Positions 51,843-60,665 are shown, numbered from the stretch's first letter. The stretch: DNA of 64,000 nucleotides from Fredinandcohnia onubensis (GCF_002734215.1 NZ_NSEB01000015.1:1-64000); one strand, 5' to 3'. The notes: a model not told the origin generated them from the sequence alone. Made by a program: numbers and translations.

Positions 51843-52238
51843 ATGTCAAATAAAGTAGCAATTATTGCAGCAAACGGTGGAATGTTTGACGCTTATAAGG
51901 TATTTAATATCGCAACAGCAGCGGCGGCTTCGGATAAAGAGGTTGCAATTTTTTTCACTTTTGAAGGTTTAAATCTAATCCATAAACAAGGAATGCATGC
52001 TTTAGAAATGCCAGTTGGGAAAGAACATTTTGCTGAAGGTTTCTCTAAAGCAAATGTACCAAGTATTCCAGCATTAGTTGAAATGGCACAAGAATTAGGT
52101 GTGAAGTTCATTGCTTGCCAAATGACAATGGATGTTATGGGACTAACTAAAGAAGATTTCGTTGATGGTATTGAGGTTGGAGGAGCCGTAACGTTCCTAG
52201 AATACGCAAAAGATGCGTCACCAACATTAACTTTCTAA
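51843..52238 (+). CDS. DsrE/DsrF-like sulfur-carrier protein
   Basis: 131-aa DsrE-fold protein (KVAIIAANGGMFDAYKVFNI, VAIFFTFEGLNLI, FIACQMTMDVMGL). The single cysteine of IACQMTMD is the position that carries persulfide sulfur in TusD/DsrE relatives. GGAGGA ahead of ATG 51843; the in-frame extension to 51822 is not needed. Two CstR-type operators precede it, placing it in the persulfide regulon. Confidence 0.87.
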   Translation: MSNKVAIIAANGGMFDAYKVFNIATAAAASDKEVAIFFTFEGLNLIHKQGMHALEMPVGKEHFAEGFSKANVPSIPALVEMAQELGVKFIACQMTMDVMGLTKEDFVDGIEVGGAVTFLEYAKDASPTLTF

Positions 52239-52290
52239 TGATTTACTACTTGTAGTGAGGAATTCCTCACTGCAAAAAAAACGTATTAAT

Positions 52291-52306
52291 ATACCCATAG
52301 GGGGTA
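52291..52306 (+). promoter_or_regulatory. CstR-type operator before CoA-disulfide reductase
   Basis: ATACCCATAGGGGGTA. Confidence 0.7.
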
Positions 52307-52405
52307 AATGAGGGTTGAGGATGTATTCTTCATTCTTCAACTAAATAATCACAGGATTTTCAGGTAAGATATAGGTAGTAAATTAAACACGGAGGGATCA
52401 TATCT

Positions 52406-54100
52406 ATGTCAAAAAGAGTATTAGTTGTTGGTGGAGTCGCTGGTGGTGCCTCTGTTGCTGCGAGAGTTAGAAGATTAGATGAAAGTGCAGAGGTTATCAT
52501 GTTTGAAAAGGGTCCTCACGTATCTTTTTCGAACTGTTCGCTACCTTATCACTTAAGCGGTATTGTCGAAGATAGTGAAAAACTAGTTTTAATGTCTCCT
52601 GATATATTTAAAAATCGTTACAATATTGAGGCTAGGGTTCATCAAGAGGTTATCCAAATAAACCGTGATAAGAAAACGATCACGGTAAAAGATATAATGA
52701 AGGATACAACCTATGAAGAAAAGTATGATAAATTAGTCCTTTCTCCTGGGGCGAAACCAATTCGTCCAAACATCGAAGGGATTAACAATTCGAATGTTTT
52801 TACGGTCCGTAATGTGGTGGATATCGAGAGAATTAATCAATATATTAAGCAAAACGGAATTAAAGATATTGCAGTTATTGGCGGTGGCTTTATCGGAGTA
52901 GAGGTTGCTGAAAACCTAAAATTAGCCGACTATAATGTCACTTTAGTTGAGTTTGCTAATCAAGTTATGGCACCTTTTGATTACGATATGGCACAAATCC
53001 TTCATAAAGAAATGGCAGATCACGGTGTAAACCTTGTTCTAGATGATGGATTAGCCCAAATAGGTGATGGATTCATCACAACCAATTCAGGTAAAAAAAT
53101 TGAGGCACAGGCAGTTGTATTAGCAATTGGTGTAAGACCTGAAACTAGTCTGGCAACAGAAGCGGGTCTTGAGATTGGTGAAACGGGTGCAATTAAGGTT
53201 GATCACAATTATGTAACAAGTGATAAAGATATTTATGCTGTTGGTGATGCGATAGAAGTGTACCATCGTTTATTGCGCAAGCCAACACGTTTAGCATTAG
53301 CTGGCCCGGCTCAGAAGCAAGCAAGAGCGGCCGCTGACCATATGTACGGAATTCCAAGTAAGAATATAGGGGTAATTGGGTCATCATCGATCCATCTTTT
53401 TGATTTAAATGCTGCTTCTACTGGAATAAATGCGAAAGTAGCTGAACAAGCAGGAATTCAGTATGACTATGTTTATCTCATGCCAGGGGATAAAGTAGGA
53501 CTAATGCCAAATAGTAACCCAATGCACTTTAAATTAATTTTTGAATACCCAACAGGTCGAATTCTGGGTGCACAAGCAATCGGAAAAGGAAATGTAGATA
53601 AACGAATCGACGTCATTGCAACTATGATAACGATGAACGGAACACTGGAAGATCTGAAGGATCTTGAACTGACCTATTCTCCAATGCTTGGCACGGCTAA
53701 GGATGTCGTAAATCACGCAGCTTTAGTTGGTTTAAATCTACTTCAAGGAAGATATAAAGAAGTAAAAGTTTCGCAAGTGCGAGAATTAGTTGAAATCAAT
53801 GCGTTTATTGTGGATGCTCGAGAAAAAGGTGAATATAGAGCTGGCCATTTTAATAATGCAGTCAACATCCCATTAAGTGAATTCAGGAACAGGTTAGATG
53901 AAATTCCAAAAGATCAACCAGTCTATATTCACTGTCGTTCAGGTCAAAGAAGTTATAATATGGTAATGGCCTTACAGCATTTAGAATATGAGAATGTATA
54001 CAATATTTCGGGATCCTATTTAGGTGTTAATCTTTATGAATACTTTAATGATATAGTTACAGGTCGAGATAAAATAGTAACTGAGTATAATTTTAAATAA
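52406..54100 (+). CDS. CoA-disulfide reductase with C-terminal rhodanese domain (CoADR-Rhd)
   Basis: 564 aa. Residues 1-450 form a flavoprotein disulfide reductase: FAD loop VVGGVAGGASVAARVRRL, active-site Cys44 in VSFSNCSLPYHLSG, NAD loop AVIGGGFIGVEVAENL, and YAVGDAIEV. Residues about 470-560 form a rhodanese with catalytic loop HCRSGQRS. Such fusions reduce CoA persulfide/polysulfide and release sulfide. Strong GGAGGG site and CstR-type operator upstream. Probable supplier of reductive turnover of low-molecular-weight persulfides. Confidence 0.92.
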   Translation: MSKRVLVVGGVAGGASVAARVRRLDESAEVIMFEKGPHVSFSNCSLPYHLSGIVEDSEKLVLMSPDIFKNRYNIEARVHQEVIQINRDKKTITVKDIMKDTTYEEKYDKLVLSPGAKPIRPNIEGINNSNVFTVRNVVDIERINQYIKQNGIKDIAVIGGGFIGVEVAENLKLADYNVTLVEFANQVMAPFDYDMAQILHKEMADHGVNLVLDDGLAQIGDGFITTNSGKKIEAQAVVLAIGVRPETSLATEAGLEIGETGAIKVDHNYVTSDKDIYAVGDAIEVYHRLLRKPTRLALAGPAQKQARAAADHMYGIPSKNIGVIGSSSIHLFDLNAASTGINAKVAEQAGIQYDYVYLMPGDKVGLMPNSNPMHFKLIFEYPTGRILGAQAIGKGNVDKRIDVIATMITMNGTLEDLKDLELTYSPMLGTAKDVVNHAALVGLNLLQGRYKEVKVSQVRELVEINAFIVDAREKGEYRAGHFNNAVNIPLSEFRNRLDEIPKDQPVYIHCRSGQRSYNMVMALQHLEYENVYNISGSYLGVNLYEYFNDIVTGRDKIVTEYNFK

Positions 54101-54202
54101 TCTCCACTCTAAAATTGAATGGTAGGGATTTAGGATATTCTAAACCCTATCTTTCTATTAAAAAAGTGGTTGCGCATAAATAAATAAATGTCTAATAAGG
54201 TG

Positions 54203-54231
54203 TTGACAATATACCTTATGGGGTATATTAT
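54203..54231 (+). promoter_or_regulatory. Promoter with CstR-type operator before tusA
   Basis: TTGACA (54203-54208), 17-base spacer, TATTAT (54226-54231). The operator ATACCTTATGGGGTAT (54211-54226) fills the spacer, the same design as at 51658. Confidence 0.8.
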
Positions 54232-54300
54232 AAGTCTTGTGATCATTGTTATTTGATACGAAAAATTGGGTTGACGCCCATTTTTATTTTCGATAACATT

Positions 54301-54316
54301 ATACCCGTGGGGGTAA
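54301..54316 (+). promoter_or_regulatory. CstR-type operator, second site before tusA
   Basis: ATACCCGTGGGGGTAA, about 33 bases ahead of the ribosome-binding site. Confidence 0.7.
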
Positions 54317-54349
54317 CGGTAAAAAACAAAATACTTGGAGGTATGTAAT

Positions 54350-54577
54350 ATGAATATTGATCAAGTTTTAGATGCCAAAGGTTTAGCATGTCCAATGCCA
54401 ATCGTGAAAACAAAGAAAGCAATTGACGGATTAGAGTCAGGTCAAGTCCTAGAAGTACTTGCAACTGACAAAGGAGCAAAAAATGATCTATCTGCTTGGG
54501 CTTCATCTACTGGACACGAAATACTTGATTCAAAAGAAGAAGATGGAGTATTAAAGTTTTATATTAAAAAAGGGTAA
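54350..54577 (+). CDS. tusA: TusA-like sulfur carrier
   Basis: 75-aa TusA/SirA-fold protein with DAKGLACPMPIVKTKKAI, in which Cys is the persulfide carrier, and DLSAWASSTGHEIL. GGAGG eight bases before ATG 54350. Delivers sulfane sulfur between the rhodaneses and the reductase or dioxygenase encoded nearby. Confidence 0.9.
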   Translation: MNIDQVLDAKGLACPMPIVKTKKAIDGLESGQVLEVLATDKGAKNDLSAWASSTGHEILDSKEEDGVLKFYIKKG

Positions 54578-54616
54578 CATAAATAAAATTTCCTAACAAA
54601 GCGGGAGGCTGAAAAA

Positions 54617-54976
54617 ATGGATTATATCAATTACATTCTAATTGCCCTAATTGCTATTTTTATCGTACAACGTTTGATACCAACTAAAGGTGTTCGAAAT
54701 ATAACCACAACTGAATTAAAGAATGAACTTAAAAACAAAGATAAACAATTTATTGATGTTCGTACTCCTGGAGAGTACAAAGGATTCCATATTAACGGAT
54801 TTAAAAATATGCCTCTTCATCAGCTTGGTCAAAAAGCAACTGAACTTTCAAAGGAAAAAGAGGTTGTTGTCATTTGCCAAAGTGGCATGAGAAGTCAAAA
54901 AGCGAGTAAACAACTTAAGAAAATGGGCTTTAAGAATATTACAAATGTTAAAGGCGGAGTAAGCGCCTGGAGATAA
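54617..54976 (+). CDS. Membrane-anchored rhodanese
   Basis: 119 aa: one N-terminal transmembrane helix (YINYILIALIAIFIVQRL) then a single rhodanese domain with VDVRTPGEYKGFHI-like sequence and catalytic loop ICQSGMRSQ (Cys in CxxGxR). Acts on persulfide sulfur at the inner membrane face. AGGCTG-type site; 39 bases after tusA. Confidence 0.9.
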   Translation: MDYINYILIALIAIFIVQRLIPTKGVRNITTTELKNELKNKDKQFIDVRTPGEYKGFHINGFKNMPLHQLGQKATELSKEKEVVVICQSGMRSQKASKQLKKMGFKNITNVKGGVSAWR

Positions 54977-54997
54977 TCTATTTTTTGAGGAATAACC

Positions 54998-55294
54998 ATG
55001 AAACAGTTAACTGCAAAAGAAGTTGAAGAAATTTTAACAGAAGGAAAAACATTAAATATTATTGATGTACGTGAAGTGGACGAAGTGAAAGAAGGTAAAA
55101 TTCCTGGAGCAGTGAATATCCCATTAGGTTTAATTGAATTCCGTATGCATGAACTAGATAAGTCAAAGGAGTATGTAATGGTTTGTCGTTCAGGTGGTAG
55201 AAGTGGAAGAGCATCTCAATTCCTTGAGGGCCAAGGGTTCAAGGTGATCAACATGGAAGGCGGCATGCTCGCTTGGGAAGGTAAAGTAGAATAA
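54998..55294 (+). CDS. Single-domain rhodanese
   Basis: 98-aa sulfurtransferase (thiosulfate/persulfide): IIDVREVDEVKEGKIPGAVN, catalytic loop VCRSGGRSGRA, ending NMEGGMLAWEG. ATG 21 bases after the previous stop; same operon. Confidence 0.92.
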   Translation: MKQLTAKEVEEILTEGKTLNIIDVREVDEVKEGKIPGAVNIPLGLIEFRMHELDKSKEYVMVCRSGGRSGRASQFLEGQGFKVINMEGGMLAWEGKVE

Positions 55295-55310
55295 TCTTTT
55301 TGATGTAATA

Positions 55311-55326
55311 ATACCTTCGTGGGTAA
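55311..55326 (+). promoter_or_regulatory. CstR-type operator before TusA-rhodanese gene
   Basis: ATACCTTCGTGGGTAA. Confidence 0.6.
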
Positions 55327-55386
55327 AGGTGATAGATATCATGACATATAGTCTACTTGACGAATAATCGGGAGGAAGGAATAAAG

Positions 55387-55962
55387 ATGGAATCATTAAA
55401 AACAAACTCTGTGTTAGATGCAAAAGGTTTAGCATGCCCAATGCCAATCGTGAAAACGAAAAAAGCAATAAATAATCTAGAGGGCGGTCAGATTCTAGAG
55501 GTCCAAGCAACTGATAAGGGTTCAAAAGCAGATCTTAAAGCGTGGGCTGAGAGTACGGGACATCAATACCTTGGTACGCTTGAAGAGGGCGAAGTACTTA
55601 GACATTATATACGTAAAGCTAGCGGGGATGAAGTTGTAGAAAAGAAACATCCTGATGTGGTTTCAAACGAAGATCTTGAGGCTACTATTGCTTCAGGAAA
55701 GGAAATTCTTGTTCTTGACGTTCGTGAAGCTGCTGAATTTGCATTTAATCATATTCCGGAAGCAATCTCTATACCATTAGGAGAATTAGAAGATAGATTC
55801 GATGAATTAAATAAAGAGAAAGAGATTTATGTGATTTGCCGTACAGGTAGCCGAAGTGACTTAGCATCACAAAAGTTAACTGAAAATGGATTTATGAACG
55901 TAAAAAATGTCGTTCCTGGAATGAGCAATTGGATAGGTAACACAACAAGTATTACAAAATAA
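55387..55962 (+). CDS. TusA-rhodanese fusion protein
   Basis: 191 aa. Residues 1-77 are a TusA domain (VLDAKGLACPMPIVKTKKAI, KAWAESTGHQYLG), almost identical to the free TusA at 54350; residues 95-190 are a rhodanese with ICRTGSRSDLAS. The fusion would pass sulfur between the two cysteines within one protein. ATG 55387 follows GGGAGGAAGG. Confidence 0.9.
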   Translation: MESLKTNSVLDAKGLACPMPIVKTKKAINNLEGGQILEVQATDKGSKADLKAWAESTGHQYLGTLEEGEVLRHYIRKASGDEVVEKKHPDVVSNEDLEATIASGKEILVLDVREAAEFAFNHIPEAISIPLGELEDRFDELNKEKEIYVICRTGSRSDLASQKLTENGFMNVKNVVPGMSNWIGNTTSITK

Positions 55963-55989
55963 AAAATATAAATTTTTTTAAACAAAAAT

Positions 55990-56005
55990 ATACCATGGGG
56001 GGTAA
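55990..56005 (+). promoter_or_regulatory. CstR-type operator overlapping the ribosome-binding site
   Basis: ATACCATGGGGGGTAA, directly ahead of the rhodanese-dioxygenase gene; its GGGGGG half also serves as the ribosome-binding site. Confidence 0.65.
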
Positions 56006-56013
56006 TTTAAAAA

Positions 56014-57141
56014 ATGACTGTGAACGTAATGACTGCAAAAGATGTTACGAAAAAAGTGTTCGATAAAGAAACATTGTTTATCTTAGACGTTCGTAATGAA
56101 AGTGATTTTAACGATTGGAAAATTGAAGGTGAAAACTTCGACTATTTAAACATTCCTTACTTTGAATTACTAGACGGGGTTGAGGAAATCCTTGAAAAGC
56201 TGCCGAAAAATAAGGAAGTTTTAGTGGTTTGTGCAAAAGAAGGTTCATCTGTCATGGTAGCCGATATGCTTTCTGAAGCTGGACTTACAGTTTCATACCT
56301 AAAAGGTGGTATGAAGGCGTGGAGTGAACATTTAGAGCCAGTTAAAGTAGGCGATTTAAAAGATGGTGGAGAAATCTATCAATTCGTTCGTATCGGAAAA
56401 GGTTGTCTTTCATACATGGTTGTATCAAACGGTGAAGCAGCGATTATCGATGCAACTCGTATGACTGATATTTTCCTTGATTTTGCAGATAACAAAGGTG
56501 CAAAAATCACACATGTATTTGATACTCACTTACATGCTGACCATATTTCTGGAGGAAGAAAAATCGCTCAAAGCACAAATGCTACTTACTGGTTACCACC
56601 TAAAGATGCTACAGAAGTAACGTTTGAATACGCAGCTCTAGAAGGTGGTCAAGAAGTGACAATTGGTAATACGACAATCAATATTCATGCCTTGTATTCT
56701 CCAGGTCACACAATTGGTTCTACTTCTTTCGTTGTGGATGAAAAATTCTTACTTTCTGGTGATATTCTATTCATCGATTCAATCGGTCGACCAGACCTTG
56801 CTGGTTTAGCACAAGATTGGGTAGGAGATCTAAGAGAAACGCTTTATAACCGTTACAGAGAATTATCTGATGAACTAGTGGTTTTACCTGCTCACTTCAT
56901 GATTATTGACGAATTAAATGAAGATGGAAGTGTATCTGAAAAACTTGGAACACTATTTGCGAAAAACCATGGTCTAAATATTACGGACGAAGCAGAGTTT
57001 AGAAGAATCGTAACAGAAAATCTACCACCACAACCAAATGCATATCAAGAAATTCGTGAAACAAACATGGGGAAAGTTTCTCCTGATGAAGAAAAACAAC
57101 GTGAAATGGAAATCGGACCAAACCGTTGTGCGGTACGTTAA
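56014..57141 (+). CDS. Rhodanese-persulfide dioxygenase (ETHE1-like) fusion
   Basis: 375 aa. Residues about 10-110 are a rhodanese domain ([14 protein letters not shown]; loop VVCAKEGSS with the cysteine, unusual acidic loop). Residues 125-330 are a metallo-beta-lactamase persulfide dioxygenase: [13 protein letters not shown] (iron ligands), [28 protein letters not shown] and VLPAHF. It oxidises glutathione-, bacillithiol- or CoA-type persulfide to sulfite and thiol, functionally like CstB but with the rhodanese at the N-terminus. Confidence 0.9.
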   Translation: MTVNVMTAKDVTKKVFDKETLFILDVRNESDFNDWKIEGENFDYLNIPYFELLDGVEEILEKLPKNKEVLVVCAKEGSSVMVADMLSEAGLTVSYLKGGMKAWSEHLEPVKVGDLKDGGEIYQFVRIGKGCLSYMVVSNGEAAIIDATRMTDIFLDFADNKGAKITHVFDTHLHADHISGGRKIAQSTNATYWLPPKDATEVTFEYAALEGGQEVTIGNTTINIHALYSPGHTIGSTSFVVDEKFLLSGDILFIDSIGRPDLAGLAQDWVGDLRETLYNRYRELSDELVVLPAHFMIIDELNEDGSVSEKLGTLFAKNHGLNITDEAEFRRIVTENLPPQPNAYQEIRETNMGKVSPDEEKQREMEIGPNRCAVR

Positions 57142-57198
57142 TGAATATTACGAGGGAACCATTAGTGGGTTCCCTTTTATATAGAGAGGGGTAATACG

Positions 57199-57975
57199 AT
57201 GGATTTTGCATTTATTATTACAATCTTTTTAATTGGCTTTATTGGTTCATATATCTCTGGAATGTTAGGAATCGGCGGATCTATCATTAAATATCCAATG
57301 CTATTATATATTCCACCTTTATTTGGATTAGCAGCTTTCAGTGCCCATGAGGTATCAGGTATCAGTGCTGTTCAAGTGTTTTTTGCGACCATCGGTGGTG
57401 TCTGGGCTTATCGTAAGGGCGGTTATTTAAATAAAACACTTATTCTCTATATGGGGATTAGTATTTTGGTCGGTAGTTTTGTTGGGGGATTTGGGTCTAA
57501 ATTTATGTCAGAAGGTGATATAAACGTTGTCTATGGTGTGTTAGCGTTAATTGCTTCGATCATGATGTTTATTCCGAAAAAGAATGTGGACGATGTTCCG
57601 TTTGATCAAGTGACGTTTAATAAGTGGCTAGCTGCTGCGCTTGCCTTTATCGTAGGGTTAGGTGCTGGAATAGTTGGAGCAGCCGGCGCATTTTTACTGG
57701 TGCCGATTATGCTCGTTGTCTTAAAAATTCCAACCAGAATGACAATCGCCTCTTCACTTGCGATTACATTTATTTCATCAATTGGTTCTACTGTAGGTAA
57801 AATCACGACAGGACAAATAGAATATGTCCCAGCAGTAATTATGATTGTGGCAAGTTTAATTGCATCACCGCTTGGTGCAATCACAGGGAAGAAGATGAAC
57901 ACAAAGGCGTTACAAATTATCCTGGCCATCTTAATCGTTGTAACTGCAGTGAAGATTTGGATGGATATTTTATAG
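57199..57975 (+). CDS. TauE/SafE-family sulfite exporter
   Basis: 258-aa membrane protein with about 7-8 helices and two repeats of the TauE signature: [17 protein letters not shown] and [17 protein letters not shown]. Likely exports the sulfite produced by the preceding dioxygenase. GAGAGGGG before ATG, 58 bases downstream of that gene. Confidence 0.9.
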   Translation: MDFAFIITIFLIGFIGSYISGMLGIGGSIIKYPMLLYIPPLFGLAAFSAHEVSGISAVQVFFATIGGVWAYRKGGYLNKTLILYMGISILVGSFVGGFGSKFMSEGDINVVYGVLALIASIMMFIPKKNVDDVPFDQVTFNKWLAAALAFIVGLGAGIVGAAGAFLLVPIMLVVLKIPTRMTIASSLAITFISSIGSTVGKITTGQIEYVPAVIMIVASLIASPLGAITGKKMNTKALQIILAILIVVTAVKIWMDIL

Positions 57976-58009
57976 ATAGTGATTCCAACCTTTTAGGAAG
58001 GAGGTTTGT

Positions 58010-58111
58010 ATGCATTTGATTTTATTTAGTCTTTTGCTACTATTTATAGTATGGGGAACTATACAAAAGATACTTTCCTATAATCGGGAATACACTGTGA
58101 AGATATGTTAA
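58010..58111 (+). CDS. 33-aa single-span membrane peptide overlapping the next ORF
   Basis: Begins MHLILFSLLLLFIVWGTIQK behind GGAAGGAGG. It resembles the transmembrane leader of the rhodanese at 54617 and overlaps the following rhodanese-like ORF by seven bases in another frame. It may be a genuine peptide or the detached N-terminus of a once-fused protein. Confidence 0.5.
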   Translation: MHLILFSLLLLFIVWGTIQKILSYNREYTVKIC

Positions 58112-58335
58112 AAGTTGACTTAACGAATATTGAGGTTATAGATGTAAGAGACTATAATATTTCATACAAAGATGTAATCGAGAATTCTATTAATATTCCT
58201 GTCGCCTATTTGGCAAGGTATTGTTATGAAATACCTGATAAAAAGGTTCATGTCGTGGTATCAACAAGACTTGAGAAAAATGTTGCCATACGAATTTTAA
58301 GACGTAAAGGATTTCGAGTAAGTGGATATCAATAA
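58105..58335 (+). CDS. Rhodanese-like domain without catalytic cysteine
   Basis: 76 aa: VIDVRDYNISYKDVIENSIN matches a rhodanese N-terminal half, but the active loop region reads VVVSTRLEKNVA with no cysteine. Together with the overlapping transmembrane peptide it equals a membrane-anchored rhodanese split by a frameshift, or an intentionally coupled pair. Probably not a sulfurtransferase. Confidence 0.55.
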   Translation: MLKVDLTNIEVIDVRDYNISYKDVIENSINIPVAYLARYCYEIPDKKVHVVVSTRLEKNVAIRILRRKGFRVSGYQ

Positions 58336-58411
58336 TCGATTCTCGTAAATTTTGCTGTAAATATGCGGTCACATAACGTTACATTAAACCTGGAAGAGAG
58401 GGGGTCTTTTC

Positions 58412-58672
58412 ATGGAATATGATGAAAAGGTAAAAAATCGAATTAAACGTATCGAAGGACAATTACGCGGCATTTTACGTATGATGGAAGAAGAAAAAGA
58501 TTGTAAGGATGTAATAACTCAATTGTCTGCATCTAGGACTGCAATCGATCGTACAATTGGTGTCATTGTAAGTTCAAACCTCGTTTCATGTGTACGTAAT
58601 GCAGATGAAAAGGGGGAAAATACAGAGGAATTAGTTAAAGAAGCAGTGGAACTGCTTGTTAGAAGTAGATAA
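58412..58672 (+). CDS. cstR: CstR-type persulfide-sensing repressor (CsoR family)
   Basis: 86-aa four-helix DUF156 repressor. Cys31 (EKDCKDVITQLSA) and Cys60 (SNLVSCVRN) sit exactly at the positions of S. aureus CstR Cys31/Cys60; the histidine copper ligand of CsoR is replaced by Asn56/Leu57. It should therefore sense sulfane sulfur by cross-linking the two cysteines, not copper. It presumably represses the genes carrying the ATACC-N(4-6)-GGGTAT operators in this region. No such site is seen before cstR itself. AGAGAGGGGG ahead of ATG. Confidence 0.93.
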   Translation: MEYDEKVKNRIKRIEGQLRGILRMMEEEKDCKDVITQLSASRTAIDRTIGVIVSSNLVSCVRNADEKGENTEELVKEAVELLVRSR

Positions 58673-58698
58673 AAGACCTGGATGGGTCTTTTTTTTTA
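58672..58698 (+). terminator. Terminator after cstR
   Basis: AAAGACC...GGGTCTTT followed by a run of eight or more Ts. Confidence 0.8.
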
Positions 58699-58816
58699 CT
58701 AAAATAAAAGGAATTTTGGTATAAAAATACTAAATTAGTCCTATGATGTTTGCATAAAATCTGCACATTTTATTGATAATTTAATATGGACGTTAAATAA
58801 GTTTGAAAGGATGGTA

Positions 58817-59440
58817 ATGATGAAAAATAAAAAAAGATTGTTAGGATTAGCTGCATTATTGTTGGTTTTCCTTTTAGCATCATGTGCAGGTAATGAAGCA
58901 ACCTCACCAAATGAAAACACAGATACAGAATCTGACACTCATGAAAATATGGATATGGGCAACGAAGAATCTGATTCTAATGGAGAAATGGATCATTCAG
59001 ACATGAATCACTCAGGCTCTGGTGAAGTTCCAGAAGGTTTGGCGGAGGCAGAAAATCCTACCTATCCAGTTGGTAGTAAAGTGATCATGCATGCAGATCA
59101 TATGCCAGGGATGAATGGTGCAGAAGCAACAGTTTCAGGCGCCTTTAATACAACAGTCTATTCGGTTACATATACTCCAACAAATGGTGGAGAACCAGTA
59201 AAAAATCATAAATGGGTGGTTCATGAAGAAATTGAAAATGCAGGTGAAAAACCGTATAAACCAGGTGATGAAGTTGTATTAACTGCGGATCATATGGAAG
59301 GTATGAAAGGTGCTAAGGCAACAATTGATACCGCTAAACAAACAACTGTTTATATGGTGGATTTCACAGATACAAAAACAGGAGAAAAGGTAAAAAATCA
59401 TAAGTGGTTAATAGAAGATGAGCTTTCACCTGTTGAATAA
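58817..59440 (+). CDS. YdhK-like lipoprotein (two DUF1541 repeats)
   Basis: 207-aa lipoprotein: signal peptide with LLASC lipobox, an acidic low-complexity linker rich in Asp/Glu/Met/His (residues about 30-75), then two copies of a 60-residue domain (GSKVIMHADHMPGMNGAEAT and DEVVLTADHMEGMKGAKAT, each ending VKNHKW). The His/Met-rich ADHMxGM motifs suggest metal, perhaps copper, binding. GAAAGG before the ATG cluster. Confidence 0.85.
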   Translation: MMKNKKRLLGLAALLLVFLLASCAGNEATSPNENTDTESDTHENMDMGNEESDSNGEMDHSDMNHSGSGEVPEGLAEAENPTYPVGSKVIMHADHMPGMNGAEATVSGAFNTTVYSVTYTPTNGGEPVKNHKWVVHEEIENAGEKPYKPGDEVVLTADHMEGMKGAKATIDTAKQTTVYMVDFTDTKTGEKVKNHKWLIEDELSPVE

Positions 59441-59467
59441 TGAACTTTAAAATTAAGTTCATATTTA

Positions 59468-59497
59468 AGAGATTGGCGATGAACCAATCTCTTTTTT
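59468..59497 (+). terminator. Terminator after ydhK-like gene
   Basis: AGAGATTGG/CCAATCTCT stem followed by TTTTT. Confidence 0.9.
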
Positions 59498-59551
59498 GTA
59501 GAGAAATAGGGGGCTTTAGCATAATAGATTTAGTCTATTTCTCTAATTGCT

Positions 59552-59910
59552 GATGAAGTCCCGAACGGGTGGAGCCTAAGCTCGTAAAGTCCTTCATCAG
59601 GTGAATGAAGACCCGAACGGGGTCAGCCCAAGGTTGTAAAGTCCTTCATCAGGCGGATGAAGTCACGAATGAGAGGAGCCCAATTCGGTAAAGTCCTTCA
59701 TCGAGTGTATGAAGTCCCGAACGAGTGGAGCCCGAGGCCGTAAAGTCCTTCATAAGGCGGATGAAGTCCCGGACGAGGAGAGCCCGAGGTCGTAAAGTCC
59801 TTCATCTAGGTGATGAAGTCCCGGACGAGGAGAGCCCGAGGTCGTAGAGTCCTTCATCGGTTGGATGAAGTCCCGAAGGAGCGGAGCCCGAACCCGTAAA
59901 GTCCTTCATC
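59552..59910. repeat. Seven tandem 52-bp hairpin repeats
   Basis: Seven units of 47 bases plus 5-base spacers, starting at about 59552, 59604, 59656, 59708, 59760, 59812 and 59864. Each unit begins with GATGAAGTCCCG and ends AAAGTCCTTCATC, so the ends GATGAAG/CTTCATC can pair; the centre carries GGAGCCCGAGG. No open frame crosses it. Units vary mainly in the loop half. Nothing else is seen in 59911-60117 except a weak leader to the next ORF. Confidence 0.9.
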
Positions 59911-60117
59911 AGATATTATAAACAGGACATGTGAAAATCCACAGATACTGCAAATTTTTTACTTATACTTTTCAGCTATTAAAAAGATAAGGTGCATTTG
60001 AAAATAGGCACTCTCGATGTTGGGTAAAGGTAGTATCATTAACTAATCTACAGTAATATAATAAATTTAATATAGCTTTATAAGGTGCGTTTTAGTATGT
60101 AAAGCGGGGTGATTAAT

Positions 60118-60426
60118 GTGTGTGTATCAAATAACTTTGTTGAGTTACAAGCTAATGAATTTTGTGAAAAGATACAGGAGCATTCACTATATAAATTTAT
60201 AGGTGTTAAACGCTCGGAAATTAATTATAACCAGAAAGATGGAAACGAATCAGGTTTTATAAATACGGTAATTCTACAGGACAATGATGGCACCGTTTAT
60301 TATGTAGAACCTAATTCCAATGGGGTTAAGTTTGCAAAACAGGAAATAACTTATAAAGAATATATAAGATTACAGAGGAAAGATACGATAAATGCATTTT
60401 CTGGTTTCTTATTGATTGGAGGATAA
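60118..60426 (+). CDS. Hypothetical protein (102 aa)
   Basis: Soluble protein with FVELQANEFCEKIQEHSLYK and a beta-rich centre, no known motif. GTG 60118 with GGGGTGA upstream is preferred over GTG 60109, which lies within that site. Isolated from neighbours; function unknown. Confidence 0.55.
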   Translation: MCVSNNFVELQANEFCEKIQEHSLYKFIGVKRSEINYNQKDGNESGFINTVILQDNDGTVYYVEPNSNGVKFAKQEITYKEYIRLQRKDTINAFSGFLLIGG

Positions 60427-60514
60427 TTTAGCGCAATAATGATCGCCTTCGTAAGTTACTTTAGTTAAGTGCCTTAATAATTGTTTTTGTTAATTTTGCT
60501 TTTAATATACAATT

Positions 60515-60562
60515 AAGGGACTGTCCGAGTCATTGAAAAATGAATGTAAGGACAGTCCTTTT
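60515..60562 (+). terminator. Terminator-like stem-loop
   Basis: AAGGGACTGTCC/GGACAGTCCTTT with a T-rich tail; may serve the ORF at 60118. Confidence 0.75.
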
Positions 60563-60615
60563 GCCATTTCAATCTTTTTGCTCTGCACAATTAATTATAT
60601 TTCATAAAAGATAAC

Positions 60616-60665
60616 AGGGTTGTTCCGAAAGTCAGTGCCATGACTTTTAGAACAGCCCTTTTTAT
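60616..60665 (+). terminator. Terminator-like stem-loop
   Basis: AGGGTTGTTC/GAACAGCCCT with TTTTT; a second strong stem 55 bases after the first. The rest of 60427-60868 holds no gene that I can support. Confidence 0.75.

Noticed and set aside
58412-58672. Copper-responsive CsoR
   Set aside because: The histidine copper ligand next to the second cysteine is absent and the Cys31/Cys60 pattern matches CstR.
59552-59910. CRISPR array
   Set aside because: The regular 52-bp period looks CRISPR-like, but the repeat is 47 bases, the spacers are only 5 bases, and no cas genes are near.
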